This document shows positions 1-7,852 of a DNA stretch of 32,120 nucleotides, piece by piece. The DNA lies in IMG/VR virus record IMGVR_UViG_3300022198_001753, positions 1-32,120 of that record; one strand, written 5' to 3'. Origin of the DNA: a virus. Below the pieces are notes generated by a model. The model saw only the letters and a list, made by a program, of their open reading frames with translations, had not been told where the DNA came from and did no database searches. The position numbers were made by a program, and so were the translations under genes. Within the stretch, counting starts at the first letter, position 1. Each line of letters opens with the position of its first letter.

Positions 1-50
1 CGCCAGAATATGACCGGGGGGGAGTCGACTCAGCCGATCTTTCGAGAAAA

Positions 51-216
51 TCACCCAGAAACTCACCCAAAACTCACCCTCTATCTCACCCAAAAGTCAC
101 CCACGGGGTGAGTAAGGTGACAAGAGGGTGACATAGAAAACCCTATCTCACCCAAAACTCACCCTTGGAATTGCTTGATTTTACTGGGGTTTAGTGCTCT
201 AGGGTGAGAAGGTGAG
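51..216. repeat. TCACCC iteron cluster, candidate origin or regulator-binding region
   Basis: The hexamer TCACCC starts at 51, 63, 74, 86, 97, 148 and 159 on the plus strand. Its reverse complement GGGTGA starts at 106, 126 and 202, with weaker AGGTGA copies near 115 and 210. The spacing is 11-12 bases, about one helical turn, so a protein could bind the same face repeatedly. A 19-base stretch at 62-80 recurs exactly at 147-165. Such phased iterons are typical of replication origins or multimeric repressor sites; which applies here is inference. The run overlaps two reading frames open from the window edge (to 111 and to 131), so part may be the 3' end of a truncated gene. Apart from one more TCACCC at 298, positions 217-339 are AT-rich with nothing I recognise. 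Confidence 0.6.
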
Positions 217-339
217 ATATATTTCTTAAAAAGTCTATGTTCCAATTTTTGGTCAAAAAAGCAAAAAGGAAAGTTTCGCGAAAAAAAAGTCACAATGTCA
301 CCCTGACCACATTCGGATGGGTAACAGGTACTTTGTCAA

Positions 340-765
340 ATGGACCTCAGACGCAAAGGCAGACCCAAGCCATGGATCTCAAAGAAGAAAGGGCGTAACA
401 CTAGGAACATGAATACTGGTAAGCTCGTCAAGTCATTTACGGGTGGCGGCGTGGGCTCATCCTTCTATCAAACTCCTCAGTGGAGGGCGACGAGCAAGGC
501 GGTGTTGGATCGTGATGCGGTGTGTCAGTGGTGTGCAGCGTTGGGTGTGATCAAGGTGGCTAATCAGGCGGACCATATTGTACCAGTCGAACGTTGCGAT
601 GAATCAGGAATCAGTCCATACGACAAATCCAACATTGTAGCATCATGTCGCAGTTGCAATGCCAAACGTGCTTCGTATGAGGCGAGAGGAATTAGGATCG
701 ATAGCTACGATGGTTGGGTCAATTTTCTCAAGAAGAAGAGTAACGAAAAGAATACAGGCTTATGA
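340..765 (+). CDS. HNH endonuclease, packaging-associated
   Basis: A 141-residue HNH nuclease. The zinc-binding and catalytic pattern is visible in order: CQWC at residues 62-65, the DH pair at 78-79, Asn98, and CxxCN at 103-107. The basic N-terminus (residues 1-30) should help DNA binding. HNH proteins next to terminase genes are known in HK97-type phages to cooperate with terminase in genome cutting, and this gene lies about 1.2 kb upstream of the small terminase in the same operon. The start is uncertain: ATG at 340 gives the full frame, ATG at 409 would remove 23 basic residues, and neither has a clear ribosome binding site. A homing endonuclease is the alternative, but the position favours a packaging role. 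Confidence 0.9.
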   Translation: MDLRRKGRPKPWISKKKGRNTRNMNTGKLVKSFTGGGVGSSFYQTPQWRATSKAVLDRDAVCQWCAALGVIKVANQADHIVPVERCDESGISPYDKSNIVASCRSCNAKRASYEARGIRIDSYDGWVNFLKKKSNEKNTGL

Positions 766-1187
766 ACGACGATGAAATCGAAAGAATCGACAATCAGTTC
801 TACCTCGGCAACAAACCCAAGCGTAAGAACAAAAGCCCTGAACACGACATTCAAGTCAGGCTTATTCAACTATTAAAATCCATTGAACCAAAACCACTAC
901 ACTCGGCCACTGTAGGCGGAGTGAGGTTGGCAATGCACACAGCCAAGAAGATGAAGGAGGCTGGTTATTCACGCGGTATTCCCGATCTACTCATTTTTGA
1001 ACCACGCGGGATGTATGTTGGGCTGGCTATAGAAGTCAAAACAATAAAAGGCATAGCATCGCCTGAGCAGCGGGCATGGATTCGAGATTTGAACAGCCGG
1101 GGATGGCGAGCCGAAATTTGCAAGGGTTACGAATCAGCCGCCGCAATTATTAAAGAATACTTTCAAATAACAGAAAAAGATGTCTAA
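762..1187 (+). CDS. VRR-NUC domain nuclease
   Basis: A 141-residue protein covering one VRR-NUC domain of the PD-(D/E)XK superfamily. Visible motifs are Glu27 with the following helix, G-I-P-D at 72-75, E-V-K at 91-93 and Gln103 in the next helix, which is the standard metal-dependent active site. Stand-alone VRR-NUC proteins in phages are thought to cut branched DNA such as Holliday junctions, which would clear the replicated genome before packaging; the exact substrate here is inferred. The ATG overlaps the HNH stop in an ATGA arrangement, and the stop overlaps the next start by 8 bases, so the three genes are probably translationally coupled. Confidence 0.9.
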   Translation: MNDDEIERIDNQFYLGNKPKRKNKSPEHDIQVRLIQLLKSIEPKPLHSATVGGVRLAMHTAKKMKEAGYSRGIPDLLIFEPRGMYVGLAIEVKTIKGIASPEQRAWIRDLNSRGWRAEICKGYESAAAIIKEYFQITEKDV

Positions 1188-1575
1188 ATTAAAAGCAGCT
1201 CATAAAACAGTGTATACCATTGTAAGAGCAGCCATTGACACTTATGACGAGAATATTGTCGTAAGTGTTGGAGATAGAATTCAAGCTAATAAAGGGCCGG
1301 AGGTTATCATCAACCAATCTACGTTTGACGTAACCAACCTGTCCACTGCCGACTATTCGGTATTTGAATTTAATGTCAATTGTTACAGCAAGAACTACCT
1401 CATTGCGGCGGAGCTTGCTGACCTTGTCTATGATCAATGCCCTGCTTCAGACGAGGTTTATCCTTTCGAGTCAACCAACTGGCTCATTGATCCGCTTGAC
1501 TTGTTCATGGAATACTCTGATCGAGATGATTATCAAGCATCTGTATTGATCAGACTCAGAGACGCAGGAGAGTAA
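1180..1575 (+). CDS. Unknown protein, possibly tail-terminator-like
   Basis: 131 residues, coupled to both neighbours (8-base overlap upstream, TAATG overlap downstream). I do not recognise it firmly. The middle has the pattern of tail-terminator (DUF3168/gpU-like) proteins: a beta strand ending in Phe-Asn-Val-Asn-Cys-Tyr followed by an amphipathic helix (IAAELADLVYDQC). The residue makeup is acidic and mixed alpha/beta, with no membrane segment or signal. A tail-completion protein here would be displaced, since that role normally lies between the head-closure and tail-tube genes. No other tail-terminator candidate is obvious, apart from the gp10-like protein at 10970. The role is a guess. 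Confidence 0.75.
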   Translation: MSKLKAAHKTVYTIVRAAIDTYDENIVVSVGDRIQANKGPEVIINQSTFDVTNLSTADYSVFEFNVNCYSKNYLIAAELADLVYDQCPASDEVYPFESTNWLIDPLDLFMEYSDRDDYQASVLIRLRDAGE

Positions 1576-2072
1576 TGAATCCAAAAGGAGGTAACAAAGC
1601 CACGCTGCTTCAGCAGATGAAGGAGCAGGTAAATACGGCCAGCAAGGAAATCGACAAGGTTGTAAAGAAATCTTCTTCTACACCCACTAAAGACCTAAAA
1701 CCCATCGTCACGCTTGATGAAGAGGGTGAAGGTATGTTCCGCATGGTACTCAACTACCTAGATGACACTGGGTTGTTAGAGTCTGTCGATGTGGTGACTA
1801 TCACCATGCTAGCTAAGAACCTATCCATGTTCGTGATGCTGTCTCGCGAAATCCAAACGATCGACGACATAGTGCAGGTTTACGAGAACGGATCATCCAA
1901 TGTGAGCGGTAAAATGACTGCTTTGTCCAAAGTTCAGGGCGAAGTAGCTAAGTTGAGTGCCAAACTAGGGCTTTCTCCTATGGATAGAGCTAGGATGATG
2001 GGTGCTGCTGTGAACGCGGCTAATGCCAACAGCAAATCTGCTGAGGGTGACGAAATCGACAAACTTATGTAA
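1575..2072 (+). CDS. terS: Terminase small subunit (P27-like)
   Basis: 165 residues directly before the large terminase, one base apart. After a basic Ser/Thr-rich N-terminus come helices at about 50-105, then a C-terminal segment (about 120-150) with K-L-S-A-K-L-G-L-S-P-M-D-R-A-R-M, matching the conserved L-G-L-(T/S)-P-x-x-R-x-(R/K) end of P27-family small terminases (Terminase_4). Such proteins recognise phage DNA and load it onto the large subunit. The start ATG overlaps the upstream stop (TAATG) and is preceded by AGGAG, one of the few Shine-Dalgarno-like sites here. Family assignment rests on this motif, the length and the position. Confidence 0.85.
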   Translation: MNPKGGNKATLLQQMKEQVNTASKEIDKVVKKSSSTPTKDLKPIVTLDEEGEGMFRMVLNYLDDTGLLESVDVVTITMLAKNLSMFVMLSREIQTIDDIVQVYENGSSNVSGKMTALSKVQGEVAKLSAKLGLSPMDRARMMGAAVNAANANSKSAEGDEIDKLM

Positions 2073-2073
2073 G

Positions 2074-3834
2074 ATGAGTTCAGTAGACGTTAGCGCAATG
2101 ACTCGCATGTACGACTATGTAGAAGATGTCGTATTAGGCAATATTATGGCTGGAAAGTACCTAGTCAAGGCTTGCGAACGCTACTTGGACGACCTAGAGC
2201 GCATTTATTCCGACGACGAGTTCGATTGGGTCTGGGATCAGGAGGAGGCTGCTAGGTATATTAACTTCATAGAAAAAGTTTGCGTACACACTAGAGGTAA
2301 GTGGGCTGGTCAGCCGCTCATCCTTTCTCCGTGGCAAGTCTTCTTTTTAGGTCAGTTGTTCGGTTGGGTACATAAAAACGATGTCAAACGCCGCAGATTC
2401 ACGTCTGCTCATTTTTTTGTAGCAAGAAAGAGTGGTAAAACCCAGTTGGCGGCAGCTATCATCCTCGCTATGGCTGTGCTCGACAAAGACGGTGCTCCTC
2501 AGTTCGTAACTGCGGCTACCAAGCGCGACCAAGCGAAAGAAGTGTTCGATGAGGTGAGGCGATGCATCAAGCGTTCACCTCCTCTCTCCAAGCGTTTCGT
2601 AGCTCACAAAAACGAGGTTTTCGGTCCGGGTGACGGCACTATACGCCCTATCAGCTCAGACGCTAACACTTTGGACGGACTTTCACTCAATGTTGGGTGT
2701 GTAGATGAGATGCATGCTTTGCGTGACGGCGATCTGTACCGAGTTTTAGCTTCCTCCATGGGATCTAGAAAATCACCTTTGATGCTAGCCATCTCCACTG
2801 CTGGTTTCGTACTGGATGGTTTAGCTACACAATTCGTTCGTGGTGGCAAAGCGGTACTAGATGGGACCGCCAAGAACGATAGTTTGCTGTTTTTAATCTA
2901 TGAGATAGACAAAGAAGACGGCGATCAGTGGGATGACCCCAATGTTTGGCACAAAGCCAATCCCGGTCTAGGCAGCTCCATTGAGATGGACTATCTACAA
3001 AAACAATGCAATGCTGCCAAGTTATATGGGGGGAGGCACATCACGGAGTTCATGGTCAAGCACTGCAATCTGTTTGTCGGATCACAGGAAGTTTGGGTGC
3101 AGGATGATGACTGGATGGCTGAAGAGAACGTAAATATGCCATTCGATACCTCAAAAACTAAATATCCTGCATATATAGGTCTGGATTTGGCTGCTACTGA
3201 TGACGTTACTGCACTATGCATTGCTGTTGGCGATATAGATGACGGCGTTCAGATCGAGATGCACTACTTCCTACCTGAACGTGCTATAGCTAAAAAGTTA
3301 GAGCGCGACGAAAACCATGTGTATGCCAACGTATCCGACTACGACAACATACACGTAATCAAGGGAAATACAGTTGACTACAATGTCATTCGCCGTATGA
3401 TCAGCGGTCACTACGTCGAAGACGGCCAAGTCAGGTACGATCCAGACAATATCTGCGAACGCTACGATGTCAAGGGCATTGCTTATGACAGGTGGAACAG
3501 CTTAAGCATCATACGAGATCTAGGATCAGACGGTCTAGCAGAAAAACTCGACCCATTCGGTCAAGGTTTCGCTTCGTTGAGCTTCCCATCCAAAGCTTTT
3601 GAGAAACTGGCGATGGAGGGCAAGCTGCATCACGGTGGTGATGAATTCCTCAGATGGATGATGTCTAACGTAGTACTCCGCATCGACCCATCAGGCAACA
3701 TCAAACCCGACAAAGCCAAGTCTGGTGACAAGATCGACGGTGTGATGGCGGCTATCATGGCTATAGGTGAAATGCTCACTTACGAAGACGAAGACTCAGG
3801 TTTTACCTTCTTTATGGACGTTGTTGACTTGTAG
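2074..3834 (+). CDS. terL: Terminase large subunit
   Basis: 586 residues; ATPase-nuclease motor that packages DNA through the portal. The ATPase half has a Walker A-like R-K-S-G-K-T at 118-123 and a Walker B V-D-E at 210-212. The RNase H-like nuclease half has Asp371 (L-D-L-A-A-T-D-D), Asp472 (A-Y-D-R-W) and Asp555 (D-K-I-D-G), the usual metal-binding aspartates. This fits the Terminase_1/HK97-like group. An earlier in-frame ATG at 2023 lies inside the small-subunit gene; I chose 2074 because it follows that stop by one base, as is usual for the pair. A 29-base AT-rich gap separates it from the portal gene. Confidence 0.97.
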   Translation: MSSVDVSAMTRMYDYVEDVVLGNIMAGKYLVKACERYLDDLERIYSDDEFDWVWDQEEAARYINFIEKVCVHTRGKWAGQPLILSPWQVFFLGQLFGWVHKNDVKRRRFTSAHFFVARKSGKTQLAAAIILAMAVLDKDGAPQFVTAATKRDQAKEVFDEVRRCIKRSPPLSKRFVAHKNEVFGPGDGTIRPISSDANTLDGLSLNVGCVDEMHALRDGDLYRVLASSMGSRKSPLMLAISTAGFVLDGLATQFVRGGKAVLDGTAKNDSLLFLIYEIDKEDGDQWDDPNVWHKANPGLGSSIEMDYLQKQCNAAKLYGGRHITEFMVKHCNLFVGSQEVWVQDDDWMAEENVNMPFDTSKTKYPAYIGLDLAATDDVTALCIAVGDIDDGVQIEMHYFLPERAIAKKLERDENHVYANVSDYDNIHVIKGNTVDYNVIRRMISGHYVEDGQVRYDPDNICERYDVKGIAYDRWNSLSIIRDLGSDGLAEKLDPFGQGFASLSFPSKAFEKLAMEGKLHHGGDEFLRWMMSNVVLRIDPSGNIKPDKAKSGDKIDGVMAAIMAIGEMLTYEDEDSGFTFFMDVVDL

Positions 3835-3863
3835 TGGCGGATAAACAATAATATATTTTAAAC

Positions 3864-5186
3864 ATGTCGCAAAACAGCATTTTCGATGCTTTTAACCGTC
3901 TGATAGAGCAGACGATTACTAATGGCAAGGCGAACGAATACAACGAGTCACGTTTCTATGTGCCTTCTGGTTCGTTTACGCCAACTTCAGCTATTATAGG
4001 AACTGATATCAGATCGTTCCAAGGTGCTGATGCTTTACAAATCTCCACGGTTTACGCTTGTGTAGCTAAGATTGCAGACGAGATCGCTTCCATGGATGTC
4101 ATTGTTGAAAGAAAAACCAACAAAGGCGACATCGAGCCCATTGAAAACCATCCTATTTCATACGCAATGACCATCGAGCCCAATGAGCTTATGGGTGCGT
4201 TCGAATTGAAGCAGATGATGGTCAGCGACATGCTATTGTATGGCGTGGGTTATGGATACATCGACGAGAATAACGGTAAAGTATACTGGCTTCCTGCTAG
4301 CGATGTCACTTACGCCATCGATAAAAACACTGGAGAAAAGTATTACCATTATCCCGGAGCACCTACGCCTGTACCTTCCACCAACATGTTGGAGTTCAAG
4401 GCTTTCAGAACGCTTTCTCCCACCAGAACCCAGCTCAAGACACTCACTACAGCCAAGTCACTCATGGACTTTGGCAACAAGTTTTTTGATAACGGCGGTA
4501 TGCTCGGTGGATTGCTTACCACCAAAGAGCCGCTCGATACGGAGCAGATGCGTCAGATGACGGATTTCTGGAAAGAGCGTTACTCTGGAGCAGCCAATGC
4601 TCACAAGGTGGCTATTTTGGGTGGAGGTTTTACTTACCAGCCTTTATCTGTTCCGCTTGATCAGCTTCAATACATCGATAGTAAGAAGTACAGTTCAGAG
4701 GAGATCTGTCGTATTTATCAAATGCCTCCCGCTATGGTAGGTATTGAAACCAACACCTCGTACAACAGCTACGAGCAGCAGGTGCTTCAGTATATGCAGG
4801 GATGTATTGCTCCAAGGGTAAAAGCTATTGAGTTGGAATTGAGCAGAAAACTTCTGCCCAACAACAAACAGCTACACGTCAGAATGAACATCGATAGTAT
4901 GATTCGAGCTGACTACTCAGCCAAAGCCGAATACTACGGAAAAATGCTCCAGAACGGGGTCATGACAATCAATGAGGTAAGAAGAAAGGAGGGCATGATG
5001 AGAATCAGCTCTGGCGACAACAACTTCGTTCAGGTCAACCAGATTCCAGTATCTATGGCGCAGAAGTACGCTGAGTCTATCATCACAGATAAGAGCAAAG
5101 ATCCTAACACTGATAAGTCTAAGATCGACAATCAGGCGGGTGCTTTGACTAACGATAATGAAGTTAATCAACAAGAACAAGAATAA
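3864..5186 (+). CDS. Portal protein, HK97 family
   Basis: 440 residues; twelve copies would form the vertex channel through which DNA enters and leaves. Visible portal signatures are the N-terminal helix with T-V-Y-A-C-V-A-K-I-A-D-E-I-A-S-M (about 52-67), the segment L-L-Y-G-V-G-Y-G-Y-I (about 124-133), and E-I-C-R-I-Y-Q-M-P-P (about 282-291). The length is normal for Phage_portal (PF04860). The C-terminal 40 residues are polar, rich in Asn, Asp, Lys and Gln, and probably disordered. The leader has no Shine-Dalgarno sequence and is AT-rich. The stop overlaps the next start (TAATG). Confidence 0.96.
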   Translation: MSQNSIFDAFNRLIEQTITNGKANEYNESRFYVPSGSFTPTSAIIGTDIRSFQGADALQISTVYACVAKIADEIASMDVIVERKTNKGDIEPIENHPISYAMTIEPNELMGAFELKQMMVSDMLLYGVGYGYIDENNGKVYWLPASDVTYAIDKNTGEKYYHYPGAPTPVPSTNMLEFKAFRTLSPTRTQLKTLTTAKSLMDFGNKFFDNGGMLGGLLTTKEPLDTEQMRQMTDFWKERYSGAANAHKVAILGGGFTYQPLSVPLDQLQYIDSKKYSSEEICRIYQMPPAMVGIETNTSYNSYEQQVLQYMQGCIAPRVKAIELELSRKLLPNNKQLHVRMNIDSMIRADYSAKAEYYGKMLQNGVMTINEVRRKEGMMRISSGDNNFVQVNQIPVSMAQKYAESIITDKSKDPNTDKSKIDNQAGALTNDNEVNQQEQE

Positions 5187-5554
5187 TGGCTGAATATGTA
5201 TTCGCAGTAAGAAACTGCCGCGCCAAACACAGCACCAAAGCAACTGGTGACAAAGACAATCAAGCTCAGTTGAGCCAAGTACACTACGCTTCATATAGCG
5301 GCTCATGGGATGCTAATTCGCGTGATGCGATCGTTGCAGAGTTGAAGAGGAAGGCTCGTTTGACCGACCCTAGCTCAGGTATGGCTCTTGTAGTTGCAAC
5401 TGCCGCTGCTGCTGGAGCTGCTGGTACTCTTACTGCTACTACCGACACCTACCAAGAGCGTGTAGGTAAAGCAGTGATGCAAATCGGCATGGGTTACCAT
5501 GCATCTGACGCTGCGGCTGCTAAGGCCGGAATTGTCTGGTTAAATTTAGAATAA
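5186..5554 (+). CDS. Unknown small protein between portal and capsid genes
   Basis: 122 residues, coupled to the portal by a TAATG overlap and 3 bases before the capsid polyprotein. Not recognised. The N-terminal 65 residues are polar and basic; residues about 68-88 form an Ala/Gly/Thr-rich apolar stretch, too small-residue-rich for a confident membrane helix; the rest looks helical. In this slot phages usually encode the protease, a scaffold or a minor head protein. Because protease and capsid are fused downstream, a separate scaffold or minor capsid component is possible, but nothing in the sequence proves it. Confidence 0.8.
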   Translation: MAEYVFAVRNCRAKHSTKATGDKDNQAQLSQVHYASYSGSWDANSRDAIVAELKRKARLTDPSSGMALVVATAAAAGAAGTLTATTDTYQERVGKAVMQIGMGYHASDAAAAKAGIVWLNLE

Positions 5555-5557
5555 GAG

Positions 5558-7765
5558 ATGGCGCAAACTTACGGTGGATATCCTGATGCGGCTGTTAACG
5601 CAGCCAAGAGAGCTCTCAAGCACAGAGACGCTAACGGCACTAGCTGTGGCACTTCTGTTGGTTGGCAACGCGCTAACCAAATCGCTAAGAGAGAGAAACT
5701 CAGCATGTCCACCATCAAGCGCACCTTCAGCTTTCTCTCAAGAGCCAAGACTTATGATCAAGGCAAATTCACCGATGCTAACGGTAAAGACATTTGCGGA
5801 TCGATCATGTATGCGGCATGGGGAGGTGACAGCATGAAATCATGGGCTGAAAGGACGATTAAAAAAGCAGAACGAGAAATGAGTAAGAACAACTTGGAAG
5901 TACGCTCCCTTAATTCAGATTTTGAGGTAAGAGCAGAAGAAGGTAAGAATCCGGTTGTAGAAGGTTATGCTGTCAAGTTTGAAGATACCACAGTCATTGG
6001 GGGCCAGTTTTCAGAATCAGTTTCTAGAAACGCTTTCGAAAACGCTGATATGTCTAACGTGGTGGCTCTGTTCAATCACGATTGGAATATGCCCTTGGCT
6101 CGTACAGGTAAGGGGCTGGAGCTGGAGATCGATGAAATGGGTCTTAAGTACCGCTTTGAGCTTGGCGAACAATCATACGCAAAGGATCTTGCTGAAAACA
6201 TTCGTATGGGGAACGTCTCTACGTCCTCATTTGGTTTCACTATTAAAGATGACTCATGGGAAAAGAGGGACGGTATGAATCACCGAACGATCGTTTCAGT
6301 TGACAAGTTATATGACGTGTCACCAACGACTCAAGGCGCATATCCCACCACTGAAGTTGCTCTCCGCTCTATGGAAGCGGCCTTGGCTGTTACTGAAGAG
6401 TCCGAGGAGGAGGAGTTGGCCCAGTTGGTTGCACAAGAAGCTGATAATGAGCAACAGCCTGAGACGCAAGAAGTGGCTGAGGAAGTTGTTGCTGAGGCAG
6501 GAGCAACTGAAAGAGCAGACGAACCAACAACAACAGTAGAGGAAGAAGAAGAAGAGGAAGAGGAAGACGAAGACAACATGGAGGAAGAGAGGGTAGATAT
6601 TTTGATTGACAAATCCATCCTACCTCATCCTTTCGCTCTAGATGAACAAGTAAATAAAAACAAAGAGCCGGAGGCTCGAATTGATTCTAATATGGACAAA
6701 AACAAAGAAAAGAACGCTCCGGCCTACATCCAAGGCTTGGGCGACAGCGAGGCACGCGCTGCCTCCAAGTTTTCCTTCGGGAAGATGATTAAAGAAGCTG
6801 CACAGGGCCGTTTGACTGGCGTTGAAGCAGAGATGAACCAAGAAGGACGGAGCGAGTTCTCCAACGGCAAAGTAAATGTCGCTGGTGGCATCTGCATCCC
6901 TTCTTTCATCGTTAACCGTGCTGGTGAAGCCCTCGGTGTGGGTGCTGACGCAACCAATGTTTTGGCTAACTTTGGTGGTACAATTGGTACTAACGACAAT
7001 GGTCTTGTTGAGGCTTTTGCCCCCAACGATATCGCGTCTCAGTTGGGCGTTCGTAACTTGACGAACTTGACTGGTGATGTAGTTTTCCAAGTTCAAGGCA
7101 CTAAGATGACTGCTGGCAAGCCAGCTGAAGGTGTTGACCAAGCATCTGCAAACGTAGCTTTTAGCCCTGTTACCCTCGCTCCTGTTCGTTACAGCGCACA
7201 CACGAAAGTTACCGACCAGATGTTGGCGCAGTCAGCTCAGGACATGGGTGCTTTCCTTGCTATGGATATCCGCCGTGCTATCGACAAGAAGTTCAACGAT
7301 GACATTGTAGCTGCTATTCGCGCCGCCGCTGATGACAACGCAACTGTAGCTGGCACTTTGGATAACTATAATTCAGCTACAAAAAACCCAATGCACCTTG
7401 AGGAATACTTGCTCGGTCGTGATGTGGATTTGGCTGGCATTGTTACCTTGTCTGGAACGGCTGCTTACAGAGTTTTCCGTCAGTTGAGCCACGATGCAGG
7501 TAGTGGATTGCTGTTTGCTCAGAGCCCTCTGGAGCGCCGCAACGTGATTGGTTACCCAACAGTGATCTCTTCTTCTGTTGCTTCTGATGAGTTCTTTATG
7601 TTCCACAGAGAGCAATTGGTGAGTGGCACTTGGGGCGGATTAAACTTGATCATTGATCCTTACAGCGATGCCGACCATGGCGTTACTCGTATCGTAGCTA
7701 ACGTGTACCGTGATGTCAAGGCGCTTCAAACTGCCGCATTCGACGGTCTCGACGCTGTTCAATAA
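5558..7765 (+). CDS. Fused prohead protease / major capsid polyprotein with extra N-terminal domain
   Basis: 735 residues in three parts. Residues 1-107 form a small Cys/Trp-containing domain (two Cys-Gly pairs, an M-Y-A-A-W-G-G-D core) that I have seen in aquatic phage head proteins but cannot assign a function. Residues about 108-275 are an HK97-type S78 prohead protease: F-N-H-D-W with catalytic His174 and S-T-S-S-F-G-F with nucleophile Ser224. An acidic linker (about 276-345, with a run of Glu/Asp at about 6538-6580) leads to an HK97-fold major capsid protein at about 379-735. In-frame ATGs at 5879 (before the protease) and at 6578 and 6692 (before the capsid) could give separate products; otherwise self-cleavage must release the capsid. 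A terminator follows directly. Confidence 0.95.
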   Translation: MAQTYGGYPDAAVNAAKRALKHRDANGTSCGTSVGWQRANQIAKREKLSMSTIKRTFSFLSRAKTYDQGKFTDANGKDICGSIMYAAWGGDSMKSWAERTIKKAEREMSKNNLEVRSLNSDFEVRAEEGKNPVVEGYAVKFEDTTVIGGQFSESVSRNAFENADMSNVVALFNHDWNMPLARTGKGLELEIDEMGLKYRFELGEQSYAKDLAENIRMGNVSTSSFGFTIKDDSWEKRDGMNHRTIVSVDKLYDVSPTTQGAYPTTEVALRSMEAALAVTEESEEEELAQLVAQEADNEQQPETQEVAEEVVAEAGATERADEPTTTVEEEEEEEEEDEDNMEEERVDILIDKSILPHPFALDEQVNKNKEPEARIDSNMDKNKEKNAPAYIQGLGDSEARAASKFSFGKMIKEAAQGRLTGVEAEMNQEGRSEFSNGKVNVAGGICIPSFIVNRAGEALGVGADATNVLANFGGTIGTNDNGLVEAFAPNDIASQLGVRNLTNLTGDVVFQVQGTKMTAGKPAEGVDQASANVAFSPVTLAPVRYSAHTKVTDQMLAQSAQDMGAFLAMDIRRAIDKKFNDDIVAAIRAAADDNATVAGTLDNYNSATKNPMHLEEYLLGRDVDLAGIVTLSGTAAYRVFRQLSHDAGSGLLFAQSPLERRNVIGYPTVISSSVASDEFFMFHREQLVSGTWGGLNLIIDPYSDADHGVTRIVANVYRDVKALQTAAFDGLDAVQ

Positions 7766-7798
7766 TAATAATCGGTATTAGACTTATACCTTGGGGCC

Positions 7799-7845
7799 GG
7801 GGAGGGGGTACTGCGAGAGCAGTGAACCTCCTCCCCCTCTTTTTT
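7799..7845 (+). terminator. Intrinsic terminator after the capsid gene
   Basis: The outer arms GGGGAGG (7799-7805) and CCTCCCC (7830-7836) pair perfectly. The inner arms ACTGC (7810-7814) and GCAGT (7819-7823) pair around a GAGA tetraloop of the stable GNRA class. Six T residues follow at 7840-7845. With no promoter visible before the next gene, it probably acts as a partial terminator that makes capsid mRNA more abundant than the downstream connector mRNA. Confidence 0.85.
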
Positions 7846-7852
7846 AAATCAA

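Noticed and set aside
1-131. Two plus-strand frames open from the left edge (to 111 and to 131), either of which could be the end of a truncated gene
   Set aside because: Both are short, mutually exclusive and made largely of the iteron sequence, so neither can be chosen over the other; mentioned only under the repeat.
51-216. CRISPR array
   Set aside because: Repeat units are only 6-11 bases at 11-12 base spacing and occur in both orientations; no 20-40 base repeats or spacers.
3828-3859. Possible promoter (CTTG-N20-TATATTTT) before the portal gene
   Set aside because: The element would place the transcript start at the ATG itself and the -33 match and spacing are imperfect; probably just an AT-rich leader.
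6331-6618. Minus-strand frame with a run of about 13 serines
   Set aside because: It is the complement of the Glu/Asp tract of the capsid polyprotein and has no other protein-like features.
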